A DNA stretch of 64,000 bases, taken from contig NZ_LPUX01000065.1 of the NCBI RefSeq assembly GCF_001651865.1, forward strand, positions 29,198 to 93,197, in the 5' to 3' direction. Below the pieces are notes generated by a model. It was not told the DNA's origin. It saw only the letters and a list, made by a program, of their open reading frames with translations, and made no database searches. The DNA comes from Sinorhizobium glycinis. Its GTDB lineage: Bacteria > Pseudomonadota > Alphaproteobacteria > Rhizobiales > Rhizobiaceae. This document shows positions 26,359 to 36,523 of the stretch, piece after piece. The translations under genes were made by a program, and so were the position numbers. The first letter of the stretch is position 1; every line of letters begins with the position of its first letter.

Positions 26359-28092
26359 TCACGTCGGCAGTCCCGCCTTCAGCAAGCCTTGGCGGAAGAG
26401 GTCCAGTTGTTCCGGGCGCTCAAGCAGAAGTCCGCGCCGGATGAAATCTTCCGTCGAAAAGTCCGGGCAGAGGTTCAAGAGCTGCGCCTTCGCCGCCTCG
26501 GTCGCTCCCGTGTCGCCGGCCTGCGCGTAGCAGGCTACGAGGCGCGCGAAAGTGAACGGCCCCGGATTGGGCAGCTCCTTGAGCGCCGCCGCGGCTTCCT
26601 CGTAGCGGCCGAGAATATACAGCGCGTTGCCAAGCGCGGCGCAGTACCATGGCGGCGGAAACGGGTTCAGCCGAAAGCCTTCACTGATCCATTCGATCGC
26701 TTCCTCGAGCTTGCCGCGGCGGGCGAGCAGGCCGCCCATCTGGACCAACGTGTTGGCGTCGTTCGGATTCAGCTGATAGGCACGACGATAGTGCCGCTCG
26801 GCCAGTTCGAATTCGCGGCGGTTGACATGGACGAGCGCCAGCAGGCGCTGGCAGCCGCCCTCGCCTTCGTCGAGACAAACCGCTCTGCGCGCCAGCGCCA
26901 GCGCATTGTCGAGCACGTCGCGCGGCGCATTGGCATAGCCATGCAGCGCCATCCTTGCCAGGGCAAGATAGGCCTGTGCCAACGCGAATTGCGGGTCTCG
27001 TTCAAGCGCCGCCTCGAACATCAGGCAGGCCTGCCGATTGTCATCGGGACCATAGCCCCTGATGTGGACGAGCCCGCGGAGATAAGACTCGTAGGCCGCA
27101 AGGCTCGCCGTCGGCTTTCGCAGCGCCTGGCGAACATCGGCACACTCGATCTGCCCCACTAGGGTCGAGACGATCGTCCGCGTCACTTCGTCCTGCACCG
27201 CGAAGATATCGGTGAGCTCGCGGTCGTAGTGCTCTGACCACAGGTGGGTTCCGCTGGCGGCCTCGACAAGCCGTGCCGTGATACGCATGCGCGCGCCTGC
27301 CCGACGCACGCTTCCCGCTACGAGATAGGCAGCATTGAGCTTCCTGCCGATCTCCTTCAGGTCCGCGCTCTCCCCCCGAAAGCTGAAGGAGGAGGTCGCG
27401 GCGATGACGGAAAGCGAGCGAAATCGGGCGATGCCGCCGATGATATCCTCGCTGATGCCGTCGCTGAAAAAGTCCTGGTCCGGCGCGCCGCTCAGATTTT
27501 CAAACGGCAGGACGGCAATCGAAGTTCGCTGCCGCGCGGGAAGGGCCGCGGGCCCGGCCCTTTGCGCATACCGCCAATGCCAGACGTGGACGGCCCGGGC
27601 GATGTTCTTCAGCGATATTTCACCGCCGTCGAGAAAGGCCGAACGGTTCTTTGGCCCGAGCTGCCGATGGACGATATCGGCCACGCAAATGCCGCCCGGC
27701 TCGGCCGCTTCCTCCAGACGGGCGGCGACATTGACGCCGTCTCCCAGCAGATCGTCTCCTTCGATGACGACGTCGGCGAGATTGATGCCGATCCGCAGGA
27801 CGATCCGGTCGTCGAGCATCAGCTCTTTCTGGTCGGAAGCGAGCTCCTCCTGAAGGCTTATCGCACAGTCCACCGCGTCGACTGCGGAGTTGAAGGCAAC
27901 GAGCGCCCCATCCCCCATGAGCTTGACGACGCGGCCGCCACGAGCGGCAATGGAGGGGGTTAAGATGGAAGCCTGCAGCCGCTTGATCGCGTCCAAAGTG
28001 CGTGTTTCGTCGGCCTCCACCAGGCGCGAATAGCCGACGACATCCGTGGCCATGATGACCGCAAGCCGCCGTTCGACCCGCCCGTTCGCCAT
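26359..28092 (-). CDS. Class III adenylate/guanylate cyclase with TolB-like and TPR regions, 577 aa (copy 1)
   Basis: The ATG at 28092 follows GGAGAG. Residues ~8-170 are a class III cyclase domain with metal-binding Asp17 and Asp61, purine-selecting Lys57 (VVKLMGDG), and Asn121 and Arg125 (VNVAARLE), so the full active set is present. A TolB-like segment (TSIAVLPFENLSG...) follows, and from ~330 to the end are TPR repeats for protein contact. It is a soluble protein expected to make cAMP or cGMP in response to a partner. Two related proteins lie at 44560-46329 and 57670-59427, and the TolB/TPR part also occurs in the SARP protein at 36524. Confidence 0.9.
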   Translation of the reverse strand: MANGRVERRLAVIMATDVVGYSRLVEADETRTLDAIKRLQASILTPSIAARGGRVVKLMGDGALVAFNSAVDAVDCAISLQEELASDQKELMLDDRIVLRIGINLADVVIEGDDLLGDGVNVAARLEEAAEPGGICVADIVHRQLGPKNRSAFLDGGEISLKNIARAVHVWHWRYAQRAGPAALPARQRTSIAVLPFENLSGAPDQDFFSDGISEDIIGGIARFRSLSVIAATSSFSFRGESADLKEIGRKLNAAYLVAGSVRRAGARMRITARLVEAASGTHLWSEHYDRELTDIFAVQDEVTRTIVSTLVGQIECADVRQALRKPTASLAAYESYLRGLVHIRGYGPDDNRQACLMFEAALERDPQFALAQAYLALARMALHGYANAPRDVLDNALALARRAVCLDEGEGGCQRLLALVHVNRREFELAERHYRRAYQLNPNDANTLVQMGGLLARRGKLEEAIEWISEGFRLNPFPPPWYCAALGNALYILGRYEEAAAALKELPNPGPFTFARLVACYAQAGDTGATEAAKAQLLNLCPDFSTEDFIRRGLLLERPEQLDLFRQGLLKAGLPT

Positions 28093-28290
28093 ACCGCTCT
28101 CCACGCGCAATGGATGAAAATTTAGCTTTTTATCATAGAGCGGGAAAGATGCGGCAAAGCGAAACACCGCGGTGCCGCGAACGTCGGCTTGCGCAAGCTG
28201 GTCGACTTCGCGGCACCGTTGCCAGGGCTGTGAACCGTGTCCGCCCGAATTTAGCACAGTCCGGGCGCAGCGCCCTCATCCCCGAGTTCG

Positions 28291-29091
28291 TTACAGGTTC
28301 GAGGGTCCAGCGCGCGTCGGCGCCCATCTGGTTGCCGGCAATGCCGAAATGCACTGTCCGTCCTGTCGCGCAAAGAGCCACTTGAGGATCGGCGGGATGA
28401 ATTCCGGATAGTTGTACGCCGTCGGTTCTGGTCCGCGGATCGCCACTGCCTCGTCGATCTCCGGATGCGGATCGGTGGCGACATGCGCCGCCACCCGCTC
28501 GACGACCTCGTCTGCTGTTGCGGCCAGTCGAAAAACCCGAAAAACGGTGACAGAGCCGTCCATGTGAATGGCGTGCCAGCCCGGTTCGGCGGCGGCCTCG
28601 GAAAGCGAGATGCCAGTTTCCTCCCTCACCTCGCGGGCAATATTGCCGGCGATATCGCAACGCCCGTCGACGACGTCTTCCGGCTCCAGCGAGCCGCCGG
28701 GGCTGTAGACTCGGCCGGCATTGGCCGTATGCGCACCCATTCGGATGGCGATCATGGCGCCGTCCGAGGAAAGCAGCATCGGCATGCCGAAGATGTGGCA
28801 TGCGCCGGGGCCACGCGTTCGTCGCCACCACAGGAAGGTCGAATAGGGAACGATATGCGCCCGCGCAATGATGCGCCCTTCAGCGATGCGGACCGACCGC
28901 TGCAGCACCATCCTGCCATCGAAAAGATGCGGGTTGGCAGCGATCTCGCGCTGCCAGCTATCCTGCGCTCGATCTGCCTCGGCGAGGTGGAACGGATGCG
29001 GCTCCGACGAAACCTCAATGTCGATCTCCGCGACTGGGAAGACCGTGCCTTCCGCCGGCCAGGCCGGCCGGTTGCTTTCAAGGAGCGTCAT
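28291..29091 (-). CDS. Nudix hydrolase, 266 aa
   Basis: The Nudix box is seen as GG at ~132 and REVREETG at 153-160, the metal-binding and catalytic core for nucleoside-diphosphate-X hydrolysis. There is a longer than usual loop between the first Gly and the REV block. The C-terminal tail (from ~240) is atypical and may be poorly conserved. The start ATG at 29091 lies 4 bases after the stop of the endonuclease/phosphatase-like gene, so the two form an operon. The substrate is unknown. Confidence 0.88.
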   Translation of the reverse strand: MTLLESNRPAWPAEGTVFPVAEIDIEVSSEPHPFHLAEADRAQDSWQREIAANPHLFDGRMVLQRSVRIAEGRIIARAHIVPYSTFLWWRRTRGPGACHIFGMPMLLSSDGAMIAIRMGAHTANAGRVYSPGGSLEPEDVVDGRCDIAGNIAREVREETGISLSEAAAEPGWHAIHMDGSVTVFRVFRLAATADEVVERVAAHVATDPHPEIDEAVAIRGPEPTAYNYPEFIPPILKWLFARQDGQCISALPATRWAPTRAGPSNL

Positions 29092-29095
29092 GGGG

Positions 29096-30202
29096 TCAGA
29101 TATCCAGCGTCATCACGACGGGACAATGGTCGGAGGCCTTGGGCCGGTCCCAGCCCGTACGGGGATAGCGGTCCACCTCCTGCCCCGCGGGAAAGATCGT
29201 ACGGTAGGGCTGGCCGGCGCGGACGATCTCCGGAATGCTGCCGGCGTTGCGCCGCGCAAGCGCCGGTGACAGCCAGATGTAGTCGAGTTGGCAGAGGTGC
29301 CGCTCCTCAGGGCCGCGGCTGTGGAAGAGCGTCCAGCGATCAAGCACCGGACGCTTCGACATAGGGTTCTCGACAAAGCGGTCGTGGCTCAAAACATCGA
29401 GTGCGCTCATCTCTTCCTCGAACGGCACGAAGTCGTAGCCGTTGCGGCGGTCGCCGAGGATGAGCACCTTCTCCTGATAGTCGTTCATGTCCCCACAAAT
29501 GGCGAACATCTTGTCCGCCGTATGGCCGCGACCGAACCGGTTTTCGATGACGTGGCGCACCGCTCTCGCCTCGGCGGCGCGAATGGCCATTGTCGCCTGT
29601 CGTCCGTCGAGGCCGTCGCGCGCCGGCCCCATCGATTTGAAATGCACCACATAAAGCGCCAGCGGCCGGCCACCAATCTTCAAGTCCACTTCCAGGCAGT
29701 CGCGTTTGAAGATGCGATCGCGCGGGCGGTTGGTAAGTGCCAGTTCATCATTGAAAAGATCGAGATCCTCATAGGTCAGCGCCGCATGGCTCTTGACCTC
29801 CAGGCACTCGATCTCTTGCCCATCGCGCGTCGCCTCGCGCATCAGCACCGCGACGTCGATGCCGCGAGAGTCGTTGCCTTCGATCAGATATTTCTGCCGG
29901 TAACCGTTGCCGGCCATGCGGAAGAGGTAGCCATATTCGAAAGCCTGCAGCGCCGCCATGTTGTCGGCCTCCTGGAGGCAGAGAATGTCGGCATCGCAGT
30001 CGGCGATGGCGAGCGCCGACATCTGCCGCGTGTCGTCCGTATGCGCGATCGTGCGCGCCTCTTCCAGCCGCTGATATTCCGACTCGCTGCGCACATCGAA
30101 AAGCCTGAGCACCCGGTCCTGCTTGAGCTGATTGCGGAAGCCGGAAAAATCGAAGCGGCTCAGCAAGTTCTCGATATTGAAGGTGGCTAGGCGAAGCGAC
30201 AT
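29096..30202 (-). CDS. Endonuclease/exonuclease/phosphatase family protein, 368 aa
   Basis: The fold is shown by TFNIENLL at the start, ILCLQEAD (metal-binding Glu), DSRGIDVAVL, GDMNDY and the C-terminal KASDHCPVVMTLDI (catalytic Asp-His). The members cut DNA, RNA or phospholipid headgroups. It has no signal peptide, so it is likely cytoplasmic. It is the first gene of a two-gene unit with the Nudix gene. The pairing of two phosphate-ester hydrolases suggests a nucleotide or nucleic-acid clearing role, which is inference. Confidence 0.9.
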   Translation of the reverse strand: MSLRLATFNIENLLSRFDFSGFRNQLKQDRVLRLFDVRSESEYQRLEEARTIAHTDDTRQMSALAIADCDADILCLQEADNMAALQAFEYGYLFRMAGNGYRQKYLIEGNDSRGIDVAVLMREATRDGQEIECLEVKSHAALTYEDLDLFNDELALTNRPRDRIFKRDCLEVDLKIGGRPLALYVVHFKSMGPARDGLDGRQATMAIRAAEARAVRHVIENRFGRGHTADKMFAICGDMNDYQEKVLILGDRRNGYDFVPFEEEMSALDVLSHDRFVENPMSKRPVLDRWTLFHSRGPEERHLCQLDYIWLSPALARRNAGSIPEIVRAGQPYRTIFPAGQEVDRYPRTGWDRPKASDHCPVVMTLDI

Positions 30203-30317
30203 CGGGCAGTCCGCGATTGGAAGTGCCGCGGAGCTTAGTGCGTGACGAGCAAAAGTGTAAAGCGCAACCTGCCCTCGAGCGCATCATGTTGATCGAGATG
30301 GCCGGCCAATCTCCCCT

Positions 30318-30761
30318 CTATCGCCTGACTGCAACCACTTGCCCGCGGCTGAAATAGGACAATTGCACCCGCCCGGATTGGTTGCCGCCGATGACCCGCG
30401 CGGTCGATTTCGACAGGGCGGAGAGGATGCCGACATGATAGCGACGGCCGGTTCTGACCACGATGACGTCGCCCGGGCGTGCATAGGAAAGCTTGATCGG
30501 CGCACCGAATCGCAGCCACGATCGCGCAATCCCATAACTCTGCGGGGGGTGCCGACCGGCTTTTCGGGCGATCATGCCCATGAAGTGTCCGCACCAGGGC
30601 GTGCGTGCCGGATTGATGCCGAGGGCGGCGCGTAGCCGTTTGTTGTGCTTGACTTCGTGCAGTCCCGCATATTGCTGGGCCTGGGCGAGCATACCTGCCG
30701 ACGCGGTCTCCGGTGATGTAAGCGCGACAAATGCCGCAGTCAGAAACGCCGCAACCTTCAT
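30318..30761 (-). CDS. Secreted NlpC/P60- or CHAP-like cell wall hydrolase, 147 aa
   Basis: The ATG at 30761 follows AAGGAG; the longer frame upstream is not needed. Residues 1-22 are a signal peptide. Cys57 (TPWCGHFMG) and His109 (RRYHVGIL) fit the Cys-His pair of a papain-like peptidoglycan amidase, and the ARPGDVIVV block is conserved in small TIGR02594-type proteins. It is likely to act in the periplasm on peptidoglycan. It stands alone, with its own promoter expected in the long spacer upstream. Confidence 0.8.
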   Translation of the reverse strand: MKVAAFLTAAFVALTSPETASAGMLAQAQQYAGLHEVKHNKRLRAALGINPARTPWCGHFMGMIARKAGRHPPQSYGIARSWLRFGAPIKLSYARPGDVIVVRTGRRYHVGILSALSKSTARVIGGNQSGRVQLSYFSRGQVVAVRR

Positions 30762-31512
30762 GTGTTGGGTCTCCTTTGTGCGCGGGACCGGCCTCATGCC
30801 GGCTTGCACCCGCTCTGCGTCTCCGCCCATCGCACCAGGTTCGCCCTCCACAGACGCGCAAGTTTTTTGCACGCATAGAGTCGCCCGCGTTCGGAAGAAC
30901 GTCCCGAACGCGGATGAAAATGCTCCGGAGTCAAAGGGCTAGAGCGTCCTTGATCGAGGCGTGCGACAAACTCACGGCGGTCACCGCAAGGTCGAACCTT
31001 CGCATGCTCCGCCCGTGAGCGGTGCCGCCCAGGCGAACACGCAACTACACCACGCTTCGCTACGACGTACGAAAGACTGTCTAGCGCTTTGAGGCTGCAC
31101 ATCCCCTGTCGCCGAAACCCGATGCCGGGTTCCAGGCTTGAAGTTGCAGCCGGCCCGCGAACTGCAATGGCCGTGCCCCAACCTGATGGCGGTCGCTCAG
31201 CGAGATATGGAATTCCCCTGCCAGCCGTTGGTCAGCGTGAGGACTTTGCCGGCGAGGTGCAGCGAAATTGTGGCAAAGATCGCGCCCAATGTGCGAGAGG
31301 CGCGCATTTCTACGCCGATTACGGCAGAATTGACCCAAAAATGGCGCGCCTTCGACACCAAGCACCGAGAATTTGCGCGCGTGCAATTCTGCTGGGCCAC
31401 CCGCGTCGCGCGCGTGGCAGCACTGAACGAGTGCCGCTTCAGCGCACCACTCTTCTCCGCTGCCCAGGCAGCGAATGAAGTCCATGAGATCAGGCGACAG
31501 GCAGTCTTAAAT
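30762..31512. other. Spacer without a convincing gene
   Basis: About 750 bases. The open frames here (for example 31138-31689 plus and 31081-31485 minus) have no ribosome site and no protein-like features. I see nothing else definite. Confidence 0.4.
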
Positions 31513-32850
31513 TTAGCGCACCAGCCGGATGGTCCCGGGATAGTTGAACTGCGTATTCGCCAGTTCAGCGCTGCAGTCCATCTTGAACGTGCTGTTGCCG
31601 ATCAGGGTGATTTCCTGGGCGATCAGTCGGATGCACTCGCCGCTTGTCGCGCCGTTGCCGGCGTACTGCAGTTCGGCGACGTCCGGTAGGTAGACGATCC
31701 CGGTAAGCGATGACTGGCTGTTGCCGTTGACGATCGCCGCCGTTTGGTTTCCGTGCTCCGCTACGATCGAAAAGCCAGCCCAGTCTCCCTCGAGCGAGGG
31801 GGAGATGTTGAAGGTGGCGCCACCGTTGATCTTGAGCTCAGCATCGTTCATCAGAAAGAACGTCACGTCGTCACCGGTAACGACTGTCTGGCTGCCCAGC
31901 TCGAGACGCCCCCCGTCGATGATATAGTTGCCCGGCTCGAGCTTGATCGCCCCTTTGAGTTCCAGCGTTCCGTAAGTCCCGGGTTTTAACGTGACGACGT
32001 AGCCCGTCGCATTTTTAGGCGTCTTCCCTGTGCCGTTGCAATCGCCGTTGCCGCCACCGCCAGCTACGTAGTTCTGGCCGCAACCGGAGAGATCGACCCA
32101 ACTGCCGGTGTTGGGCAGCGCCTTGCTTGCGAACGGGTCCGCGATCCGCGATGACCCTTCGACCGCACTCTCGCAGGCCAGCGTAACGTCCTGTGGCGAG
32201 CCATAGATCTTGCCGGCCGCGTAAAGACACTCTGCCTTCAGTTTGCCGGTGCCGCCAACATAGATCGACTGATCGTCATTCGAATTGGAGAGGACCGAGC
32301 ATCCGGTAAGGTCCACCGCGGAGCTGCCGCTGACCTCGAATGCTCGATCGGCGGTATGGTGAAGCGCCAGGATGCAGGCCTCTGCACCGGCCGCGCGTGC
32401 GGCAATCGCCTGGCGTCTGATCTGCAGCGGCGTGCGCTCGAGAAAGATGGGCTTGTATTCGAAGACGAATTCGGCAGCCGCGGTGTCTTCGTGGACGTCG
32501 CGTGTGAAAGCCACCGCCAGGGCGTTTTGCGTATCCGTACCGATCGGCCCTGCCAGCGCGTCGATAACGCCGGCTTGCGGCAATGAATAGTTGCCCCAGA
32601 AGAACTTTTCTGCCTCCTCCTGAGCTGCTTCCTCGGTCGCGCCTTCCCCATAGGCCCTCACAGAGCCAAGAGCCGCAGCGTCCAGCGCACTCTGGATCTT
32701 CTCCGCCTCGAGATATGCGCCGACGAGGTCGATCGCCATTGCAGCCGCCCCGATTATCGGCACGAAAGCGATCGCCCCGAGCACAGAAAAATTTCCGTCC
32801 CTGCTGCCTGCCAATTTCCTGAACTGCAAACGGAACTGATCGGCCCTCAT
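31513..32850 (-). CDS. TadG-like pilus assembly/secreted protein, 445 aa
   Basis: The ATG at 32850 has a GGGGGAAGG site. The N-terminus matches Tad pilus minor proteins (TadE/TadG): a short basic head, GNFSVLGAIAFVPIIGAAAM as a membrane anchor, then LDAAALGSVRAYGEGA. The rest is an exported domain rich in Gly, Ser and Asn with about nine cysteines, and a beta-helix-like C-terminal half (GTYGTLELKGAIKLEPGNYI). Tad genes usually lie in large clusters. None is seen here, so this is an orphan TadG-like protein. It could attach to the membrane and project outside. Confidence 0.8.
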   Translation of the reverse strand: MRADQFRLQFRKLAGSRDGNFSVLGAIAFVPIIGAAAMAIDLVGAYLEAEKIQSALDAAALGSVRAYGEGATEEAAQEEAEKFFWGNYSLPQAGVIDALAGPIGTDTQNALAVAFTRDVHEDTAAAEFVFEYKPIFLERTPLQIRRQAIAARAAGAEACILALHHTADRAFEVSGSSAVDLTGCSVLSNSNDDQSIYVGGTGKLKAECLYAAGKIYGSPQDVTLACESAVEGSSRIADPFASKALPNTGSWVDLSGCGQNYVAGGGGNGDCNGTGKTPKNATGYVVTLKPGTYGTLELKGAIKLEPGNYIIDGGRLELGSQTVVTGDDVTFFLMNDAELKINGGATFNISPSLEGDWAGFSIVAEHGNQTAAIVNGNSQSSLTGIVYLPDVAELQYAGNGATSGECIRLIAQEITLIGNSTFKMDCSAELANTQFNYPGTIRLVR

Positions 32851-33020
32851 AGCCTTCCCCCCGAAAATCTCAGCAGCAGGAAGTTAAGCACCGTCTAATT
32901 CAGAATTCGTTAGAGAATATTGCGGCATTTTAGGAAAGTTCTACGTACCCTGCCTCGAAGCAGCGGCATTGTTGGTCTTGCAAGCGTCAGGCGGACGGCC
33001 CAACAATCTATCGACCTTGA

Positions 33021-33055
33021 GAATGGGGCGGGATGCAGACCATCCCGCCCCATTC
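33021..33055. terminator. Hairpin after the RTX gene
   Basis: A perfect 15-bp stem (33021-33035 and 33041-33055) with a 5-base loop, 27 bases after the RTX stop on the minus strand. It is very GC-rich. It probably ends that transcript. Confidence 0.7.
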
Positions 33056-33081
33056 GCTATCAACGGCTTAACGAAGCCTTA

Positions 33082-35997
33082 TCAGAACAGCGAGAAGTCG
33101 CTCGTCGACAGCGTCGTGACGCCCTTGAGGATCGCCACCAGCTCGAGGTCCGCCTCGGCGCCCTTGCCGTCGGCGTCGAACCACAGCCGGCCGTTGTCGC
33201 TTTCGAACAGGAAGGTGCCCTTCGTGCTGGTCGCCACCGGATCGGCGCCGACGACGAGCGTCACCGCCGTATCGGCGGCGGCGATGCCGTAGTCGCTGCG
33301 GTCGAGCAAGAGCTTGTCCTGGCCGCGCGTGAAGTCGGTGATGACGTCGCCCTCGCCGTCGCGACCGGAGCGGTCGAAGACGAACAGGTCGTTGCCGGTG
33401 CCGCCGGTCAGCCAGTCATCGCCGGCGCCGCCGTTCAGCCGATCGACGCCGCCGCGGCCGTCGAGGACGTCGTCGGCGCCGCCGCCGTTCAGGGTATTGG
33501 CGAGGCCGTCGCCGCGGATGACGTCGTCATTGACGCTGCCGTTGATGATCTCGAAGTTCTTCACCGTCAGCCCCTGCGCCATGCCGCGGTTCGAGGCCTG
33601 GTTCTGCAGGTCGAGCACCACCGAGTTCTCGGTGGGACTGCCGAAGGACAGCGTGTCGGTGCCGGTACCGCCGTCGAACACGTCCGTTCCGCTGAAGACG
33701 GTGCGCACCAGCGTGTCGTTGCCGGCATCGCCGTAGAGGCTGTCGCTGCCGGCCCCGTCGGTGAGCACGTCGTCGCCGGCACCGCCGCGCAGCGTGTCGT
33801 TGCCGCCATTGCCCTCCAGCCGATCGCCGAGGCTGCCGCCCGTCACCGTGTCCTTGCCGGCGCTGCCGAGATAGTTCAGCACCTCGAAGGCCTTGAAGGA
33901 GGTCGTCGCATCGACGGTGGCGCTGCCGGTCGCGAAGCTGAAGGTGATGTCCTTCGTCTGGTTGCGCACGTCGAGATCGAGCGTGTCGGTGCCGGTACCG
34001 CCGTCGGCAACGTCGCCGATGCCGGCATAGACGCGGTCGTTGCCGTCCTCGCCGTAGAGCTTGTCGAGGCCGCCGTAAAAGCCGACCCCATCACCGTAAA
34101 GCGTGTCGTCGCCGAGGCCACCCCGCAGCGTGTCGTTGCCGAGATTGCCGCCGAGCACATCCCTGCCGGCGCCGCCGGTCAGACTGTCGTGTCCGCCGCC
34201 GCCCCAGAGCCGGTCGTCCAGGCCACCGCCGGCGAAGACGTCGCTGCCGCTGCCGCCGATGAGTTCGATGCGCTCGACGTTCTTAACCGTGACCGGCGCG
34301 TTGCTGACGGTGACCGAGGGCGCCAGCTTGAAGGTGATGCCGGCGCTGTACTTGCTGAAATCGATCGAGGCGAAGTCCGTGTCGGCGCCACCGTCGAGCG
34401 TCAGCTTGCCGGTCGAGGCGCTGCGCTTGAAGGAATCGTTGCCGGTGCCGAGATCGACGGTGTTGTGGCCGATCGCGGCGCCGCTGTCGCCGACGGTGAC
34501 CGTGTCGTTGCCGTCGCCCGCCTTGATCACATTGGTGCCGCCAAGGTCGACGAGGCGGTCATGGCCGGCGCCGGAGGACAGGCTGTCGTTGCCGGTGCCG
34601 CCGTCGAGCATGTCGGATCCGTTGCTGCCGATCAGCGTGTCATTGCCGGCAAGGCCGTAGAACGCCACGCTCTGGGCACTGCCGACCGACTTGACGATGT
34701 CATCGCCGGCGCCGAACGACACCCGGTAGTGCTCGAAATTCTTCAGGCTGGTGCCGTCCGACAGCGTCGCCGTCGCGCCTGTCGCCGAGAAGCTCAGGGC
34801 TGCCGTCGCCGAGCGGCGGTCGACGACGACGGTATCCGTGTCGGTTCCCCCGTCGCCCGTATCGGCGCCGCCGTCGCCGAGCGTTACGACATCGTTTCCG
34901 GCCCCGCCCGACACGGTATCCTTGCCGATGCCGCCGTTGAGATTGTCGTTGCCGGCGCCGCCGGTGATCGAGTCGTTGCCGGCGCCCGCATCGACGACGT
35001 CATTGCCCGCTCCGGTGACGATCCTGTTGATCCCGGTCCCGGTCGCATGGATGCTGTAGTGTTCCATGCCGACGAAGGTCGTGCCGCCGGCCAGCGTGTT
35101 CAGCTCGGTCGGCAGCTTTGCGGTGAAATCGCCGGTGAAGCTGCGGATGACGAGCCGGTCGCTGCCGCTCGCATCGGTGATCGTGTCCTTGCCCTCGCCA
35201 TAGACGTAGGTGATCGTGTCGTTGCCGGCGCCGCCCTCGACCTTGTCGTCGCCGATACCGCCGTCGAGCGAATCGTCACCATCATCGCCGAACAGGCTGT
35301 CAGTGCCCAGACCGCCCTCAACCGTGTCCTGTCCAAGGCCGCCGCGGACGTCGTCGTTGCCGCCGTCGCCGGAAAGGTGGTCGGCCCCCTGGTCGCCGGT
35401 GAGAATATCGTCACCGTCGTCGCCGTTGAGGATATCCGTCCCATAGCCGCCCTTAAGCGTGTCATGACCGAGGCCGCCTGTCAGCAGGTCGACGCCGCGA
35501 CCGCCAGTCAGCTTGTCGTCGCCGGCACCGCCGAATAGAAAGTCGCTGTAGTTGCCGCCGGTGATCGTGTCAGCAAAATCGCTGCCGGTGATCTGGAAGG
35601 CTTCGACATTGGTCGCCTGGATGTTGCCGACCAGCGTCTGCGGCGTGATCCAGTCCTTGATCGTGATGGTCACGCCCGCCGTCGACTCAGCATAGTCGAC
35701 CAGCAGTCGGTCGGTGCCCGACCCGCCGTCGACGACGTCGCCGCTCCCGGAGAGCGGCACCTCCGACTGGATCATATCGCGACCGGAGCCACCGTTGATA
35801 TCGTCGCTCGCGTCGCCGCCATCGAGAAAATCATCGCCGGAGTTGCCGTTCACTGTGTCTTCGCCTGTGTCGCCGAAGATGAAGTCGCCCTGGAAGGAGC
35901 CGCTGAGCGTGTCGTTTCCGTCCATGCCGAAGATCTGGTCCGTGCCGAAATCGCCGTTCAGCGTATCGGCGCTGTCCGTGCCCTGTATCAATTTCAT
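33082..35997 (-). CDS. RTX calcium-binding secreted protein, 971 aa
   Basis: The ATG at 35997 follows AGGAGA at the right spacing; an upstream ATG is not needed. The protein is built almost wholly of GGxGxD-type nonapeptide repeats (for example DGGSGTDRLL, GGAGDDKLT), which bind calcium and fold into beta-rolls outside the cell. There is no signal peptide. The C-terminus (LKGVTTLSTSDFSLF) fits a type I secretion signal. RTX proteins can be toxins, adhesins or S-layer-like. No toxin domain is visible here, so a structural or adhesive role is likelier. No ABC exporter is next to it. The divergent SARP-type regulator at 36524 may control it. Confidence 0.9.
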   Translation of the reverse strand: MKLIQGTDSADTLNGDFGTDQIFGMDGNDTLSGSFQGDFIFGDTGEDTVNGNSGDDFLDGGDASDDINGGSGRDMIQSEVPLSGSGDVVDGGSGTDRLLVDYAESTAGVTITIKDWITPQTLVGNIQATNVEAFQITGSDFADTITGGNYSDFLFGGAGDDKLTGGRGVDLLTGGLGHDTLKGGYGTDILNGDDGDDILTGDQGADHLSGDGGNDDVRGGLGQDTVEGGLGTDSLFGDDGDDSLDGGIGDDKVEGGAGNDTITYVYGEGKDTITDASGSDRLVIRSFTGDFTAKLPTELNTLAGGTTFVGMEHYSIHATGTGINRIVTGAGNDVVDAGAGNDSITGGAGNDNLNGGIGKDTVSGGAGNDVVTLGDGGADTGDGGTDTDTVVVDRRSATAALSFSATGATATLSDGTSLKNFEHYRVSFGAGDDIVKSVGSAQSVAFYGLAGNDTLIGSNGSDMLDGGTGNDSLSSGAGHDRLVDLGGTNVIKAGDGNDTVTVGDSGAAIGHNTVDLGTGNDSFKRSASTGKLTLDGGADTDFASIDFSKYSAGITFKLAPSVTVSNAPVTVKNVERIELIGGSGSDVFAGGGLDDRLWGGGGHDSLTGGAGRDVLGGNLGNDTLRGGLGDDTLYGDGVGFYGGLDKLYGEDGNDRVYAGIGDVADGGTGTDTLDLDVRNQTKDITFSFATGSATVDATTSFKAFEVLNYLGSAGKDTVTGGSLGDRLEGNGGNDTLRGGAGDDVLTDGAGSDSLYGDAGNDTLVRTVFSGTDVFDGGTGTDTLSFGSPTENSVVLDLQNQASNRGMAQGLTVKNFEIINGSVNDDVIRGDGLANTLNGGGADDVLDGRGGVDRLNGGAGDDWLTGGTGNDLFVFDRSGRDGEGDVITDFTRGQDKLLLDRSDYGIAAADTAVTLVVGADPVATSTKGTFLFESDNGRLWFDADGKGAEADLELVAILKGVTTLSTSDFSLF

Positions 35998-36523
35998 TTG
36001 TTTCTCCTGAATACTTGTTGGCATAGAGGCTTCGTTCGCCAGCTAGGGAGCAGCGTCGAAGCGGATTTGAGCTTTTTGGAAAATCCTGCCGCGGCTGGAT
36101 GCCGGCGGCCTAGGTTTGAGAGGACGCCTTCGCTAGCGGATATTGATCACAGCCTATCTCCTCGATTCCGGACGACTTACGTCCATGTCCCCCATATTGT
36201 TCAGAAAAAACCGGCGCGGTGTTCCCACGGAAACAGCCGGAGAAGGGCGAAGAACTCTACTCCGATCGTGACGAGCAACGCCGATGGAGAGAGCGGATCA
36301 TGCTGAAAGTCTTGAGTTTCTTCCTCGATTGTGGTCCACGTTGTTTTTTGCTCTGACCCGATAATGGCAACTCGCAACTTTCCACCCGAAAGGAAGTATG
36401 CGCTGCCGCATGCATATTCCACCCGTTGCGCCGAATGGCGTCTCGCGCTCCGATGCCGCTTGTCGCATTGGTGCGCACCCCATCTGAAAATTGAACATAA
36501 GCCATCCGTGAAAAGAGCGTGAA
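35998..36523. other. Divergent spacer between RTX and SARP genes
   Basis: About 525 bases with no supported gene. It should carry the promoters of both divergent genes and any regulator sites. Confidence 0.4.

Noticed and set aside
29288..30190. 300-codon plus-strand frame
   Set aside because: Antisense of the endonuclease/phosphatase gene; no family match and no start signal.
32920..35538. 872-codon plus-strand frame
   Set aside because: It is the antisense of the RTX repeat region. The regular GC-rich repeats keep the opposite strand open, and its protein (mostly Val, Ala, Glu and Asp units) has no ribosome site or domain.
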